64,000 bases of DNA from Thermoplasmata archaeon (GTDB taxonomy: Archaea; Thermoplasmatota; Thermoplasmata; Lutacidiplasmatales; UBA184). The notes beneath the pieces are model-generated. The model saw only the letters and a program-made list of their open reading frames with translations, ran no database searches and was not told where the DNA came from. The stretch is taken from assembly GCA_027314165.1 (NCBI GenBank), contig DAHVCH010000009.1:1-64000 (forward strand), given 5' to 3'. The translations under genes were made by a program, and so were the position numbers. Below are positions 1-8,479 of the stretch, piece after piece. How positions within the stretch are numbered: the first letter of the stretch is position 1; the number at the start of each line of letters is the position of its first letter.

Positions 1-1131
1 CCGCCTCCCGTTGAATCTCCTCGGTCGAGGTCGAAGGTCCCCCCGACGTGAGGAGGTACGACTCCGACCGCTTGTAGGACGCCCTGGCCTCCTTGAGAAG
101 GTCCGGCCCCCAGGTCTTGCCGACGGTGTATCGCCCGGAAACCCCGGTGTCGTGACCGAGGATGGCCTCGCGCAGGTCCCGTGCGATCTTCCCCGCGCCC
201 TCCGCCATGAGGAGCCGGGTCGAGCAGTACGCGCGGAGGACGTACGGTCGCCAACGCACGCCTTCCGGCGCGCAAGAGTGTAGGGCTCCACGCACCTCCT
301 GTACGATGGCCTTTGTCGTGAGGAACCCCCGCGTGAAGTGGGCTCCCTTCTGGGAGATTGCCGCCGCGCCTCGAGTCGGCAGAGAGGCGACCACCGGGGA
401 CCCCGAGCCGAGCTTCTCCCCGCCCTCGCGTCGCTCCTTGAGGTAAGAGAGGAGCCGGTCGGCGAGCTGGGAGGAGCCGAAGGTCGTGTAGGCCTGGCGT
501 GTCTTGGAGAGTCGGGCCGGGACCCGCACGACGAACGGGACCTCGGCCAACGTGGGCTCGCCCGTGAGCTTGAGGTCCGGGAGATCACCCAGGGTGAGGC
601 CCCCCTCTCCCTGATAGGAGCCCAGGACGCCGGGCCTTACCCCCCCGTGCGCCATGAAGAGGGCGACGACCCGCCCCCGGAGCGTGAGCTCCTCGAGGAC
701 GCGGGCGAGCTCCTCCGGGGTGGGGACCCGCTCGGCCGTGAGGCTCGCGCCCTTGATGGGGGAGAGATGGGGGAACCCGTCGAACTCGACCCGGCTGAAT
801 CTGAGGTACGACTCGAGCCCTTGGTGCAGCTTGATGAGGTAGGAGTCTAGCCGCCCCTCCTCCTTCAACTTGGTCGCGTCACGGATGAGGAGGTCCCGGA
901 GCCGGTTCGGGTCCTTCTTCGCCAGGGCAATGGCCTTCTCCGGGGTGAGGTCCAACCTCTCGAGGGTCCGACCAAAGACCCGTAGAAGATGGTCGGCCGT
1001 GAGCCGAGATCGGAGCGACCGCTCCTCCCACCACGACTTGACTTGGGGTCGGAGAGAAGGGTACGGTGACGGCCGACGACACGGTTCTCGAGGTTGGCGG
1101 ATACGTTCCCTGGAAGGGTTCTCTTCGGCAT
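1..1131 (-). CDS. Tyrosine recombinase (integrase), partial at left edge, apparent frameshift near the N-terminus
   Basis: The minus strand carries an open frame from about 1136 to the left edge that reads as an archaeal XerA-like integrase. A core-binding domain begins at VKSWWEERSLRSRL, and the catalytic set follows in order: Arg in GGVRPGVL, Lys in RLSKTRQ, the RPYVLRAYCSTR box, His in LGHDTG and Tyr in SGRYTV. The open frame has no ATG, GTG or TTG before the domain. An ATG at 1131 (MPKRTLPGNV) lies in another frame, which would join the integrase frame if the four-base C run at 1045-1048 had one more C. This is either a sequencing indel or a real frameshift. The gene lies 54 nt past the 3' end of a tRNA-Arg on the same strand, the usual place for an integrase at an attachment site. 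The C-terminus lies outside the window. Confidence 0.78.
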
Positions 1132-1184
1132 GGATTCACACCCACCGCGGAGAGGCGGCGGTGGATATGAACCCTCCGAGGGGA

Positions 1185-1259
1185 CGGGCCTGTGGGGATT
1201 CGAACCCCAGTTCCCCGGCTTAGAAGGCCGGTGCATCATCCGGGCTATGCTACAGGCCC
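1185..1259 (-). tRNA. tRNA-Arg (anticodon UCU)
   Basis: The reverse strand folds as a complete 75-nt cloverleaf. The acceptor is GGGCCTG paired with CAGGCCC, with G as discriminator. The D stem is GCAT/ATGC, the anticodon stem is CCGGC/GCCGG around loop CTTCTAA, and the T arm is TGGGG-TTCGAAT-CCCCA. The loop gives anticodon TCT (Arg). There is no intron, CCA is not encoded, and no clear TATA box is visible 25-30 nt upstream. An integrase gene follows at once, so the 3' half is the likely attachment core. Confidence 0.95.
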
Positions 1260-1522
1260 CGAAGGACGAGCACGGGCCGGGAGGAAGAACGTTTCGAGGC
1301 GGTGCGGAGGATGGCACCGGGGGAGGGCCGGACCGTTCCTCCCCCCTGACGGAGGAGAAGGGGAAAGCTCGGCGATGAAGCTCCCCTCTTGGGCTTGCGC
1401 CCTCCGGGATCACCCAGGGCCCCCCCGTTCGTATGCGTGATCCTCGGGGAGAGAGTTCGAGATCGACCCCTGCGCTCCGCAGCGGCCAGAGCCTGCCCCG
1501 CGCCCTCCATCCCCGTTCGGCG

Positions 1523-1542
1523 CTCACGCGCGCGAGCGTGAG
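1523..1542. terminator. Inverted repeat at the 3' end of the DUF99 gene
   Basis: CTCACGC (1523-1529) and GCGTGAG (1536-1542) form a 7-bp stem with a 6-nt loop over the stop codon of the DUF99 gene. It could end that transcript, but no T tract follows. The rest of 1260-1522 holds no gene I can support. Confidence 0.3.
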
Positions 1543-2177
1543 ACAGGACCACCCGGGATCGCAGAGGCGACGAGGTGCGCCAGCCGCAGCGGCTCGGGAT
1601 AGGAGCCGCGAAGGATGCTCCGACGGACCAGCTGGGTCGCCTCCTTCGGGGAGAGCCCGACCGCCGCGACCCACAGGGGCTGAGGGCGGAGGTCGACCGT
1701 GAAGAGCGGATGCGCGTGGAGCATCCGAAGAAGCTCCGGCCGATCGGGGAGATACTTCTGAAGCGCCCGCTCCATGGCCCCGTAGTCGGGGGCCCGGCGC
1801 GTCACGGTCACCACGGGCAGGCCGCTTTCCTCGTGGAGCCGGCTCAGGTCGACCATGTTGAACCCTCCGAGGGTGATCCCCCCGAGGAGGATGGCCCGGG
1901 TCGCTTCGCGGTGCGGAGAGGAGGCGACCATCCGTAGCAGCACGTCGGTCGCGTCCGGCCCGTCGACCTGGACCTCGCCCCGAAGGACCCCTTCGATGTA
2001 GGCGGGAAGGACCACCACCAGCCCCACGACGGCGGTCCGCTCCTGCTCGAAGTCGAAGGGCGCATCGTCGAACGCGAAGACCCGCGGGTGGGGTTTCGCG
2101 GCCGGAGAGTGGGAACGAGAGCGCCCGGGCCGAGCAGGGTGGAGGGCGGTCCGTGATGGTCGGAGGTTTGGCGTCAA
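1524..2177 (-). CDS. DUF99 family protein
   Basis: The product (217 aa from the ATG at 2177) matches the archaeal DUF99/UPF0215 family. It has a FDDAPFDF segment near the N-terminus, VDGPDATDVL, the family signature LGGITLGGFNMVDL, HEESGLPVV and a C-terminal PEPLRLAHLVAS. Proteins of this family have been linked to a deoxyuridine-specific endonuclease, so a DNA-repair role is possible; nothing here shows it directly. The first ~35 residues are Arg/Pro/Ser-rich and not family-like, so the true start may lie further in. The gene reads toward tRNA-Arg. Confidence 0.82.
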   Translation of the reverse strand: MTPNLRPSRTALHPARPGRSRSHSPAAKPHPRVFAFDDAPFDFEQERTAVVGLVVVLPAYIEGVLRGEVQVDGPDATDVLLRMVASSPHREATRAILLGGITLGGFNMVDLSRLHEESGLPVVTVTRRAPDYGAMERALQKYLPDRPELLRMLHAHPLFTVDLRPQPLWVAAVGLSPKEATQLVRRSILRGSYPEPLRLAHLVASAIPGGPVSRSRA

Positions 2178-2199
2178 CGGTTATCTCCCTCCTCGGTTC

Positions 2200-3387
2200 T
2201 TGAGAACAGTGTCCGGGACCCCGCGAAAGGAGACGCCTCCTCCCCCCCCCGAAGCTCCGGCGCTATCTTCCTGGCCCCCGCCCCCTCCGCCGCCTCCACC
2301 ACCGCCCCCGCTACCTCCCCTTCCATCTGACGGGTCCACGGCGCAGGGAGCGGCCCCCGGCCCCATGGGACCGGCCCCCCCGCCTCCCGTTCCGCTCCCT
2401 CTAGCGCATTCCCCCTACATGCCCGTCGCGGCGGCCTCCGTCCCCGCGAAGTGCCTGCGCTGCGGGACGCCCTTCTGGGCGGTCCACGCGGGCGGACGCT
2501 CCGAGTTGGGCTGGGCCTTCTGCCCCCGATGTGGGCAACCCACGCCCAGCCTGCCCCCGCGGACGGAGCCCCCGCTCTTCACCTGGGAGATCTACCGTCG
2601 CTTCTACCCCGAGCCGACCTGGCCGCGAAGCCCCACGCCGAGGGTCCGGACCGTCCTGGTCGTCTTCTGCCTCATCGCGGGCCTCGCGCTGTTGGGGGTG
2701 GGGGGCACCTTCGGGTACTTCGGCGCGGTCGGTCTCTCCCCCCACCAACGGACGGTCGCGGGCCAGGTGCTCGAGCAGAACGGGAGCACGAACTCCCCGG
2801 CGTCGGGCGCGTTGATCACGCTGAGCAACGCCTCGAACGGGGCCATCGTCACGGTGGCCACCGACACGCAGGGAGACTTCTCCTTCTCCGGAGTGCCCGC
2901 GGGGGAGCACCAGGTCCGCGTGCAGCTGCCAGGGTTCCGTCTCTCGCAGATGGAGATCTTCCTGGCCCCCCTCTTCGCAGACCCGTCGAACTCGAGTTCG
3001 CTCTCGCTCTTCCTCCTCCCCGGGAACCTGACCCAGGTGTACGACCAGGCGCTCGCGCCCTACCCGGACGTCGAGACCTACGTCTCCTTCCTCTTCTCGG
3101 CCTCCACGATCGAGGGGCTTGGCGGCTGCCTCGCGCTCTGGGGGGCCTTCGCCATCCGCGATGGCCGCAGTCCCGCCCGCGGGGTCGTGGGGGCCTCGGC
3201 CGGCTTGCTCGCCCCCTTCCTGGCCGCGGTCTCGGGCTTCGACGTGCTCTTCCTGCAGGTCGCGCCGCTCACCGTGGTCCTCGCCGGGATCACCGCGATC
3301 CTCGCGGGAGCTGCGCTGGTCCTTCTCCTGTCGACGCAGAGGCCGCTGGACGGCGTGCCCATCGCCCCCACACCGCCCCCGGGCTGA
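2200..3387 (+). CDS. Proline-rich zinc-ribbon membrane protein with a carboxypeptidase-regulatory-like domain
   Basis: The product is 395 aa from a TTG; an ATG start at 2366 or 2419 is equally possible. In order it has a proline-rich N-terminus (~12-80), a zinc ribbon with CLRCG and CPRCG knuckles (~85-115), a membrane segment VLVVFCLIAGLALLGVGG (~150-168), a beta-type domain like the carboxypeptidase regulatory domain (~187-250; GALITLSN, GDFSFSGVPAGEHQVRV) and two or three C-terminal hydrophobic segments. The zinc ribbon would be cytoplasmic and the beta domain outside. The architecture resembles the zinc-ribbon proteins at the right end of the window. The function is unknown. Confidence 0.7.
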   Translation: MRTVSGTPRKETPPPPPEAPALSSWPPPPPPPPPPPPLPPLPSDGSTAQGAAPGPMGPAPPPPVPLPLAHSPYMPVAAASVPAKCLRCGTPFWAVHAGGRSELGWAFCPRCGQPTPSLPPRTEPPLFTWEIYRRFYPEPTWPRSPTPRVRTVLVVFCLIAGLALLGVGGTFGYFGAVGLSPHQRTVAGQVLEQNGSTNSPASGALITLSNASNGAIVTVATDTQGDFSFSGVPAGEHQVRVQLPGFRLSQMEIFLAPLFADPSNSSSLSLFLLPGNLTQVYDQALAPYPDVETYVSFLFSASTIEGLGGCLALWGAFAIRDGRSPARGVVGASAGLLAPFLAAVSGFDVLFLQVAPLTVVLAGITAILAGAALVLLLSTQRPLDGVPIAPTPPPG

Positions 3388-3466
3388 GGGTGGGGGGGTG
3401 TCCCCCCTCGCTTGGCCCCGAAGTCCTACGGGGTGCCCGAAGAGGGACGGGCGGGACGGCTCTCCG

Positions 3467-4006
3467 CTATCCCTTGCGCGGGACGGACCTCGGGGTCGGG
3501 AGCACGTCCAGGCCCCCCGCCCGCTCGCTTGGCGAGAGCGGTCGGCGCATCCGATAGCCGCCTTCGAGCGTGTGCCAAAAGCGGATCCCGTCCTCCCCGC
3601 TCTTCCAGCAGAGCAGGATGATCTCCCCCTTCCTCAGGGCGTAGAAGTCGACGAGGCCCGTGGAGAGGTCCTTCACCTCGATGCCCCGCTTCCTCCACCC
3701 CTCGAGCTCGGTCTCGACCTCGGCCTGGAGGGAGATGGCCTGGGACTCCAGGTCCTTCTTCCGTGCGGCGTCGGGGTGGTCCAAGGCGTCGAACTCCTCT
3801 CCCCAGAGCTTCGAGAGCCGGTCGAGTTCTTCCGTCACCTCGACCAGCCGCGCGACCTTGACCCGGAGCCCGCGGAACTTGGGCGCGAGGCGGAAGAGCT
3901 CTTCCTCGGCCTCGGGGACCTGCCAGAAGCGTGGAGGGGCCGTCCCTTCCCCGGGCCCCCGTCCCGCCCGCGCCTCGTGACCGGACATCGGAGGTGAGGT
4001 ATCCAT
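3467..4006 (-). CDS. DUF2203 family protein
   Basis: The product (179 aa) carries the DUF2203 pattern in its C-terminal half: GWRKRGIEVKD, then TGLVDFYALRKGEIILLCW and a final GIRFWHTLEGGYRMRRPL. The middle (~35-115) is a charged alpha-helical, coiled-coil-like stretch (EEELFRLAPKFRGL, ARKKDLESQAISLQAEVE). Members are small soluble proteins of unknown role. The first ~25 residues are Gly/Pro-rich and could be untranslated; the ATG at 4006 is the only clear upstream start. Confidence 0.75.
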   Translation of the reverse strand: MDTSPPMSGHEARAGRGPGEGTAPPRFWQVPEAEEELFRLAPKFRGLRVKVARLVEVTEELDRLSKLWGEEFDALDHPDAARKKDLESQAISLQAEVETELEGWRKRGIEVKDLSTGLVDFYALRKGEIILLCWKSGEDGIRFWHTLEGGYRMRRPLSPSERAGGLDVLPTPRSVPRKG

Positions 4007-4178
4007 CCCTCCCCTATGTCGCTTTCACCAAGGGGGTGACCGGCGGCCGGGAGGAGGGCACCCGAGGGCCGGAAGGTCAGGTGAGCAGGCGCGAATACGC
4101 CCTCCGAGTTAAGAGCCCCGCCCGGGCCTCAACGTCCCCTCCCCCTGGCCGGTCGGTTGGTGGGGCGGAAGACGCAAG

Positions 4179-4700
4179 ATGGCGATGCACGAGGAAACCT
4201 GCGCCGGGCCGGCAAGGTCGACGGCGACGGGAGAAGGAGTCCCCTTCGCAGGCGGACGGACCCGGAGCTCGCCACTTTGGCTCGCGCTCCTCTCGGTGGT
4301 GCTCATGGCCTCGCCGTTGGGCGCGCTCGCGGTCTCCTCCAAGATCTCCCCGGCGCGGAGCCCTCTCCCGCAGGGAGCGCTCCACGTCCAGGCCTTGGGC
4401 GCCGCCCCGGGATCCGGGACGAGCTCCCCGGTTCCGGCCGCGGCCGGCACGGCCGCAACACCGTCCTCCGCGTCTCACGGCGCACCGGCCGTGCATGACG
4501 GACCCGGTGAGGGTCCCGGAGTCGCCACCGGGCCCAGCTCCTCCTCGGGCCCGTCGTCCGCGGGGACCCGCGCTTCTGCGCCCGCCTCCCCTCCCCCGGC
4601 TTCCGGCGCCGAATACGACGAGGGCTCGGCATCTCCCCCTCCGCCGAAGGACGGAGCCCGATCAACCCCCGGAGGGACCGGGGGCCGTCGACCCGCTTCC
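4179..4700 (+). pseudogene. Possible remnant of a secreted protein gene; otherwise unassigned stretch
   Basis: The 700-base gap between the DUF2203 gene and threonine dehydratase holds no convincing intact gene. From the ATG at 4179 a frame encodes a signal-peptide-like N-terminus: positive residues, then LWLALLSVVLMASPLGALAV at ~33-52. About 100 Ala/Ser/Pro/Gly-rich residues follow. The same frame stays open to 5117, but only by reading antisense into ilvA, which is not credible. It looks like the front of an anchored secreted protein whose body was lost or frame-shifted. A pure composition artefact is possible. Confidence 0.3.
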
Positions 4701-4706
4701 CGCCTC

Positions 4707-5984
4707 TCAGAGGGAGATCCGCTCGACCGCCCAGCCCATCTTCCGGAGGTGGGCGACGACCTCGTCCGCATGGGCGCGGTCACGGACCTCGAGCTCGACC
4801 TCGACCGCGGCCTGCCCGGGGGTGAGCGTAGGGGACTCGCGGTCGTGCCGGACGTTGTGGACGTTGGCCTTCGCCACCGCCGCCTCGCTCAAGAAGCGCG
4901 CGAGGGCTCCCGGGCGGTCCTGGAGCGGGGTCCGGAGGTGGACGACCCTCCCCTCGCTGGAGAGCCCGCTCCACACGATGCGGTCCAGCAGGAAGGGGTC
5001 GAGGTTCCCGCCGCTCACGACGGCGACGGTGTCACCCCTGGCGAGCTCCGGGTGGGCGAGGAGGGCGGCGACGGGGGCGGCCCCGGCGCCCTCGGCCATG
5101 ATGTGGGCCTTCTCTAGAAGGAAGAACACGGCGCGCGCGAGCTCCCGCTCGTCGACCTCGACCGCCTGGTCGACCAGTTCGCGCAGGATCTTGAACGTGA
5201 TCTCGCCGACGTGCCGGGTGGCGAGGCCGTCGGCGAAGGTCTCGGGGGGGCCGTGCTCCACGATCTTGCCGGCCGCGAGCGAGGCCTTGAGGCTCCCGGA
5301 GCCCTTCGGTTGGACGGCGACCACGCGGACCTCCGGGTGGAGGCTCTTGAGCGCGATCGCGACCCCTGCGGCGAGACCCCCGCCGCCCACGCCCACGAGG
5401 ATGGTCCGTACGGAGGGGAGGTCCTCCAGGACCTCCAGGCCCACCGTGCCCTGCCCGGCGATCACGAGAGGGTCGTCATAGGGATGGACGAAGGCGAGCC
5501 GCTCCTTCTCCGCTCGGCGGCGTGCCTCCTCGTACGCCTCCTGGTAGTCCGCACCCGCGAGGACCACCTTCGCTCCGAGCGCCTCGGTCGCGACGACCTT
5601 CGTCGGGGAGGCGTTGGCCGGCATCACGATGGTCGCGGGGATCCCATGGGCCCGGGCCGCGTAGGCCACGCCTTGGGCATGGTTCCCGGCGCTCGCGGCG
5701 ATCACTCCGCGAGAGGCCTCCTCCTGGGTCAGGTGGGCCACCTTGTTCGAGGCCCCTCGGAGCTTGAACGAGCCGGTGAGCTGGAGGTTCTCCAGCTTGA
5801 GGAACACGTGGCTCCCCTCAGGTCCGAGCCCCGGGGGAGCCTCGACCATGGGCGTCCTGCGGACGATCCTTCCCAGGTGCTCCCGGGCCTCCCGGATGTC
5901 GTCGATCGTCACCGGGAACGGCTTCGCCTCGGGGGCGCGGGTCGTCGGCGAGGAGGGTCCCTTCCCCGCGCCTCGGTCCGTCAC
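4707..5984 (-). CDS. ilvA: Threonine ammonia-lyase (threonine dehydratase), PLP-dependent
   Basis: The enzyme deaminates threonine to 2-oxobutanoate, the entry to isoleucine synthesis. The fold-type II PLP enzyme shows the lysine motif LTGSFKLRGASNK, the Asn-containing SAGNHAQGVAYAAR, the glycine-rich phosphate loop VGVGGGGLAAG and VVSGGN near the end of the catalytic domain. The last ~75 residues form an ACT-like domain (VVHLRTPLQDRPGALARFL), typical of the short allosteric form. The GTG at 5984 is chosen over the ATG at 6215: a TATA box at 6007-6013 lies about 26 nt upstream, giving a leaderless mRNA of 425 codons, and the extra upstream residues are low-complexity. The gene is divergent from the ribosomal operon. 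Confidence 0.92.
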   Translation of the reverse strand: MTDRGAGKGPSSPTTRAPEAKPFPVTIDDIREAREHLGRIVRRTPMVEAPPGLGPEGSHVFLKLENLQLTGSFKLRGASNKVAHLTQEEASRGVIAASAGNHAQGVAYAARAHGIPATIVMPANASPTKVVATEALGAKVVLAGADYQEAYEEARRRAEKERLAFVHPYDDPLVIAGQGTVGLEVLEDLPSVRTILVGVGGGGLAAGVAIALKSLHPEVRVVAVQPKGSGSLKASLAAGKIVEHGPPETFADGLATRHVGEITFKILRELVDQAVEVDERELARAVFFLLEKAHIMAEGAGAAPVAALLAHPELARGDTVAVVSGGNLDPFLLDRIVWSGLSSEGRVVHLRTPLQDRPGALARFLSEAAVAKANVHNVRHDRESPTLTPGQAAVEVELEVRDRAHADEVVAHLRKMGWAVERISL

Positions 5985-6006
5985 GGGCGGACCGACGTGA
6001 GACCAC

Positions 6007-6013
6007 GATATAC
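6007..6013 (-). promoter_or_regulatory. TATA box of ilvA
   Basis: On the minus strand CGTATATCG lies about 26 nt before the GTG at 5984, the spacing expected between an archaeal TATA box and the start of transcription. It supports a leaderless transcript. Confidence 0.65.
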
Positions 6014-6197
6014 GACTTTGCGAGGGGGAGAGACGGTCGAGGCGGAGTCGGGGGCCTTCCCACGCTCTCCCATTCCCGCCTGGGCCCCCCGGGCTCGTCC
6101 CCTTCCGGCGAGAAACGCCCTCCGCCTCGAACGCGCGCGTTCGCGGAGCGCCGCGATGCTCTTGGTCCGCTTGAGGTTGGGGATTTCGGTCCCCCGC

Positions 6198-6206
6198 TTT
6201 TATATA
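6198..6206 (+). promoter_or_regulatory. TATA box of the rpl3 ribosomal operon
   Basis: TTTTATATAGG is an AT-rich island in GC-rich DNA. Transcription would start near 6230, giving a leader of ~25 nt that contains GAGAGGT (6239-6245) as a Shine-Dalgarno site for the ATG at 6257. This leadered start differs from the leaderless genes around it. Confidence 0.75.
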
Positions 6207-6256
6207 GGTCACCATGTTCGACCGCGTTCACCCCCACCGAGAGGTATCGACGGAAC

Positions 6257-7261
6257 ATGGGTCGCAGGCACAAGCCCCGAAGGGGCTCGCTCGGCTTCTG
6301 GCCGCGTAAGCGGGCGATCAGCCCGGTCCCTCGCCTCAAGACGTGGCCCCGCGGTCCCGCCAAGCCCCACCTGGAGGACTTCGCCGGCTACAAGGTCGGG
6401 ATGACCCACGCCATCGTGGTCGATTACCGAAAGCGCTCGACCACCGCCGGGCAGGAAGTGGCGATTCCCGTCACGGTCGTCGAGACCCCCCCGATCAAGG
6501 TCGCGGCTGCGCGCCTCTACCGCGGAGGCCCGAACGGCTGGCGCATCTCCGGCGAGCTCTGGGCCCCGGAGCTGGACGAGCGGCTGGCCCGCCGACGCAC
6601 CCTCCCCAACGACGCTCCGTCCTCCGAGAAGCGCGAGGCCTTCGCGAAGGCCCCCGGCCAAGAGGTCCGTGTCCTTGTCCATACCCAGCCCCACCTCGTG
6701 ACCGGGATCCCGAGCAAGACGCCCGACCTCTTCGAGGTCCGCGTCTCGGGCGAGAACTTCGAGGAGCGGAAGAAGTGGGCGATCGAGCAGCTGGGGAAGG
6801 AGGTCGAATTCCCCTCCTTCGCCAAGGCCGGTGACATGGTCGACGTCATCGCCGTGACCCGGGGACGGGGGTTCCAGGGACACATCAAGAGGTTCCACGT
6901 AAAGCTCCAGCCCCGCAAGAACTCCAAGCACCGGCGCATGATCGGAACGCTCGGGCCCCACAACCCGAGCTTTGTCACGTACCGCATCCCCCAGGCGGGT
7001 CAGATGGGGTACCACCGACGCACCGAGTACAACAAGCGGATCCTGAAGGTCGTCGGCGACAGCAAGAGCGACCCGATCAAGATCTCCGGCGGCTTCCTCC
7101 GCTACGGGGAGGTTCGCAACGGGTACACCGTGCTCCACGGTTCCCTCCCGGGCCCCTCCAAGCGTGTGGTGCGCATGCGCCTGCCGATCCGCTTCCGTGG
7201 GCTGGTCCCGGAGAAGGTCGAGCTCCGCTACATCTCCTCGGCGAGCAAGCAGGGGTCCTAA
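6257..7261 (+). CDS. rpl3: Large ribosomal subunit protein uL3
   Basis: The product (334 aa) begins with the archaeal/eukaryotic L3 start GRRHKPRRGSLGFWPRKRA. It contains the core segment GRGFQGHIKRFHVKLQPRK that reaches the peptidyl-transferase centre, and has the usual archaeal length. It is the first gene of the cluster, with a TATA box and SD site upstream. It ends 4 nt before rpl4. Confidence 0.97.
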   Translation: MGRRHKPRRGSLGFWPRKRAISPVPRLKTWPRGPAKPHLEDFAGYKVGMTHAIVVDYRKRSTTAGQEVAIPVTVVETPPIKVAAARLYRGGPNGWRISGELWAPELDERLARRRTLPNDAPSSEKREAFAKAPGQEVRVLVHTQPHLVTGIPSKTPDLFEVRVSGENFEERKKWAIEQLGKEVEFPSFAKAGDMVDVIAVTRGRGFQGHIKRFHVKLQPRKNSKHRRMIGTLGPHNPSFVTYRIPQAGQMGYHRRTEYNKRILKVVGDSKSDPIKISGGFLRYGEVRNGYTVLHGSLPGPSKRVVRMRLPIRFRGLVPEKVELRYISSASKQGS

Positions 7262-7265
7262 GCCG

Positions 7266-8216
7266 ATGTCGACGCCGTCCCCCACCCCCCCGGTCAAGAA
7301 GGTCGCCTCCCCGGTCGTCCGCTCCCCTTCCTCGACGGGAGCGACCCCGGCCAGCGCCCCGGCCCACGTTCACCGCGCCCCCGTGCTCTCCCTCGCGGGC
7401 AAGGCGGGGGAACAGCTGACCCTCCCGGTGGTCTTCTCCTCCCCCGTACGGGCCGATCTCGTGCTCCGAGCCGTCCGCTCGGCCCAGGCCAACCGCAGGC
7501 AGCCCTACGGGCCGAGCCGGAAGGCGGGCATGCGGCACAGCGTCGAGTGGTCGGGCAAGGGTCACGGGGTCGCGCGCACACCTCGACTCATGAGCGGCAG
7601 CCGCGGTGCCCAGTCCCCCAACACGGTGGGCGGCCGCCCGGCCCACCCTCCGCGCCCGGACGCGATCTGGGAGCGAAAGATGAACGTCAAGGAGCGACGC
7701 CGCGCGCTCGCCGCCGCCCTCGCCGCCACGCGCGAGGCGCGCTACGTCCTGGAGCGCGGACACGAGCTCCCCACGCACGCCCATCTCCCCTTCATCTTCG
7801 AGAACGCCCTCGAGGACATCGAGAGCGCCGCCCGCGCGCGCGAGGTCCTGGAGGCGAGCGGCCTGTGGGCTGACGTGGAGCGCGCCCATTCGGGGATCCA
7901 TCTCCGCGCCGGGAAGGGCAAGCTCCGCGGGCGCGTCCGGCGCCACCCGCGCAGCTTCCTGCTCGTCGTGAGCGCACCCGGGAAGGCCCGCGGCTTCCGC
8001 AACTTCCCCGGCGTGGACGTGATCCCGCTCGACTCGCTCGGGACGGAGCACCTGGCCCCTGGCGGGGTCCCTGGCCGCCTCACCCTCTTCACGCCCATCG
8101 CCCTGGAGAAGCTCCAGACCCGCCTCGCCGGGGCCCAGGCCCCGTCCCTGCCCGCGAGCCCCTCCGTTCCCGCTGCCGCTTCCACCTCCTCCGCCCCGAA
8201 GGGAGGCCGCCCATGA
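7266..8216 (+). CDS. rpl4: Large ribosomal subunit protein uL4
   Basis: The product is 316 aa, against ~250 in most archaea. The extra length is low-complexity sequence at both ends: a Ser/Thr/Pro/Ala-rich first ~35 residues and a C-terminal Ala/Ser/Pro stretch (SLPASPSVPAAAS). The core has the L4 segments RRQPYGPSRKAGMRHSVEWSG, GVARTPR and VGGRPAHPPRP of the tunnel-wall loop. The ATG at 7266, just past the rpl3 stop, is preferred over starts inside rpl3. The stop overlaps the rpl23 start (ATGA). Confidence 0.95.
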   Translation: MSTPSPTPPVKKVASPVVRSPSSTGATPASAPAHVHRAPVLSLAGKAGEQLTLPVVFSSPVRADLVLRAVRSAQANRRQPYGPSRKAGMRHSVEWSGKGHGVARTPRLMSGSRGAQSPNTVGGRPAHPPRPDAIWERKMNVKERRRALAAALAATREARYVLERGHELPTHAHLPFIFENALEDIESAARAREVLEASGLWADVERAHSGIHLRAGKGKLRGRVRRHPRSFLLVVSAPGKARGFRNFPGVDVIPLDSLGTEHLAPGGVPGRLTLFTPIALEKLQTRLAGAQAPSLPASPSVPAAASTSSAPKGGRP

Positions 8217-8479
8217 GCACGGGAGAGAAGCCCCGTGTCCTGCTGCACGCCTACGTGACCGAGAAGGCCATGGACGAGATGGAGCGGCAGAACAAGCTCG
8301 AGTTCGTGGTCGACCGCCGCGCGACCCGCGGCGATGTCAAGAGGGCCATCGAGGAGCTCTACAAGGCGAAGGTCGCCAAGGTCACCATCAAGATCGGCCG
8401 CCCCGGGAAGGTCGCCACGGTCCGCTTCACGAAGGACTACTCGTCCGAGGACATCGGGTCCCGGGCAGGGGTGTTCTGA
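8213..8479 (+). CDS. rpl23: Large ribosomal subunit protein uL23
   Basis: The product (88 aa) is the compact archaeal L23. It has the N-terminal VTEKAMDEMERQNKLEFVVD, where bacterial and archaeal forms share a TEK-type start, and RGDVKRAIEELY followed by a basic KVTIKIGRPGKVA strand. It sits at the tunnel exit, where SRP and the translocon dock. It starts inside the last codons of rpl4 and its stop overlaps the rpl2 start. Confidence 0.95.
   Translation: MSTGEKPRVLLHAYVTEKAMDEMERQNKLEFVVDRRATRGDVKRAIEELYKAKVAKVTIKIGRPGKVATVRFTKDYSSEDIGSRAGVF

Noticed and set aside
865..1674. 269-codon minus-strand frame crossing the tRNA-Arg gene
   Set aside because: It reads straight through the tRNA and leaves the integrase frame; only its part after ATG 1131 may be the integrase N-terminus.
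4179..5117. 312-codon plus-strand frame as a full gene
   Set aside because: Its second half is antisense to well-supported threonine dehydratase; only the first part may be a relic.
4707..6215. 502-aa reading of threonine dehydratase from ATG 6215
   Set aside because: The TATA box at 6007-6013 lies inside that extension, and the extra 77 residues are low-complexity.
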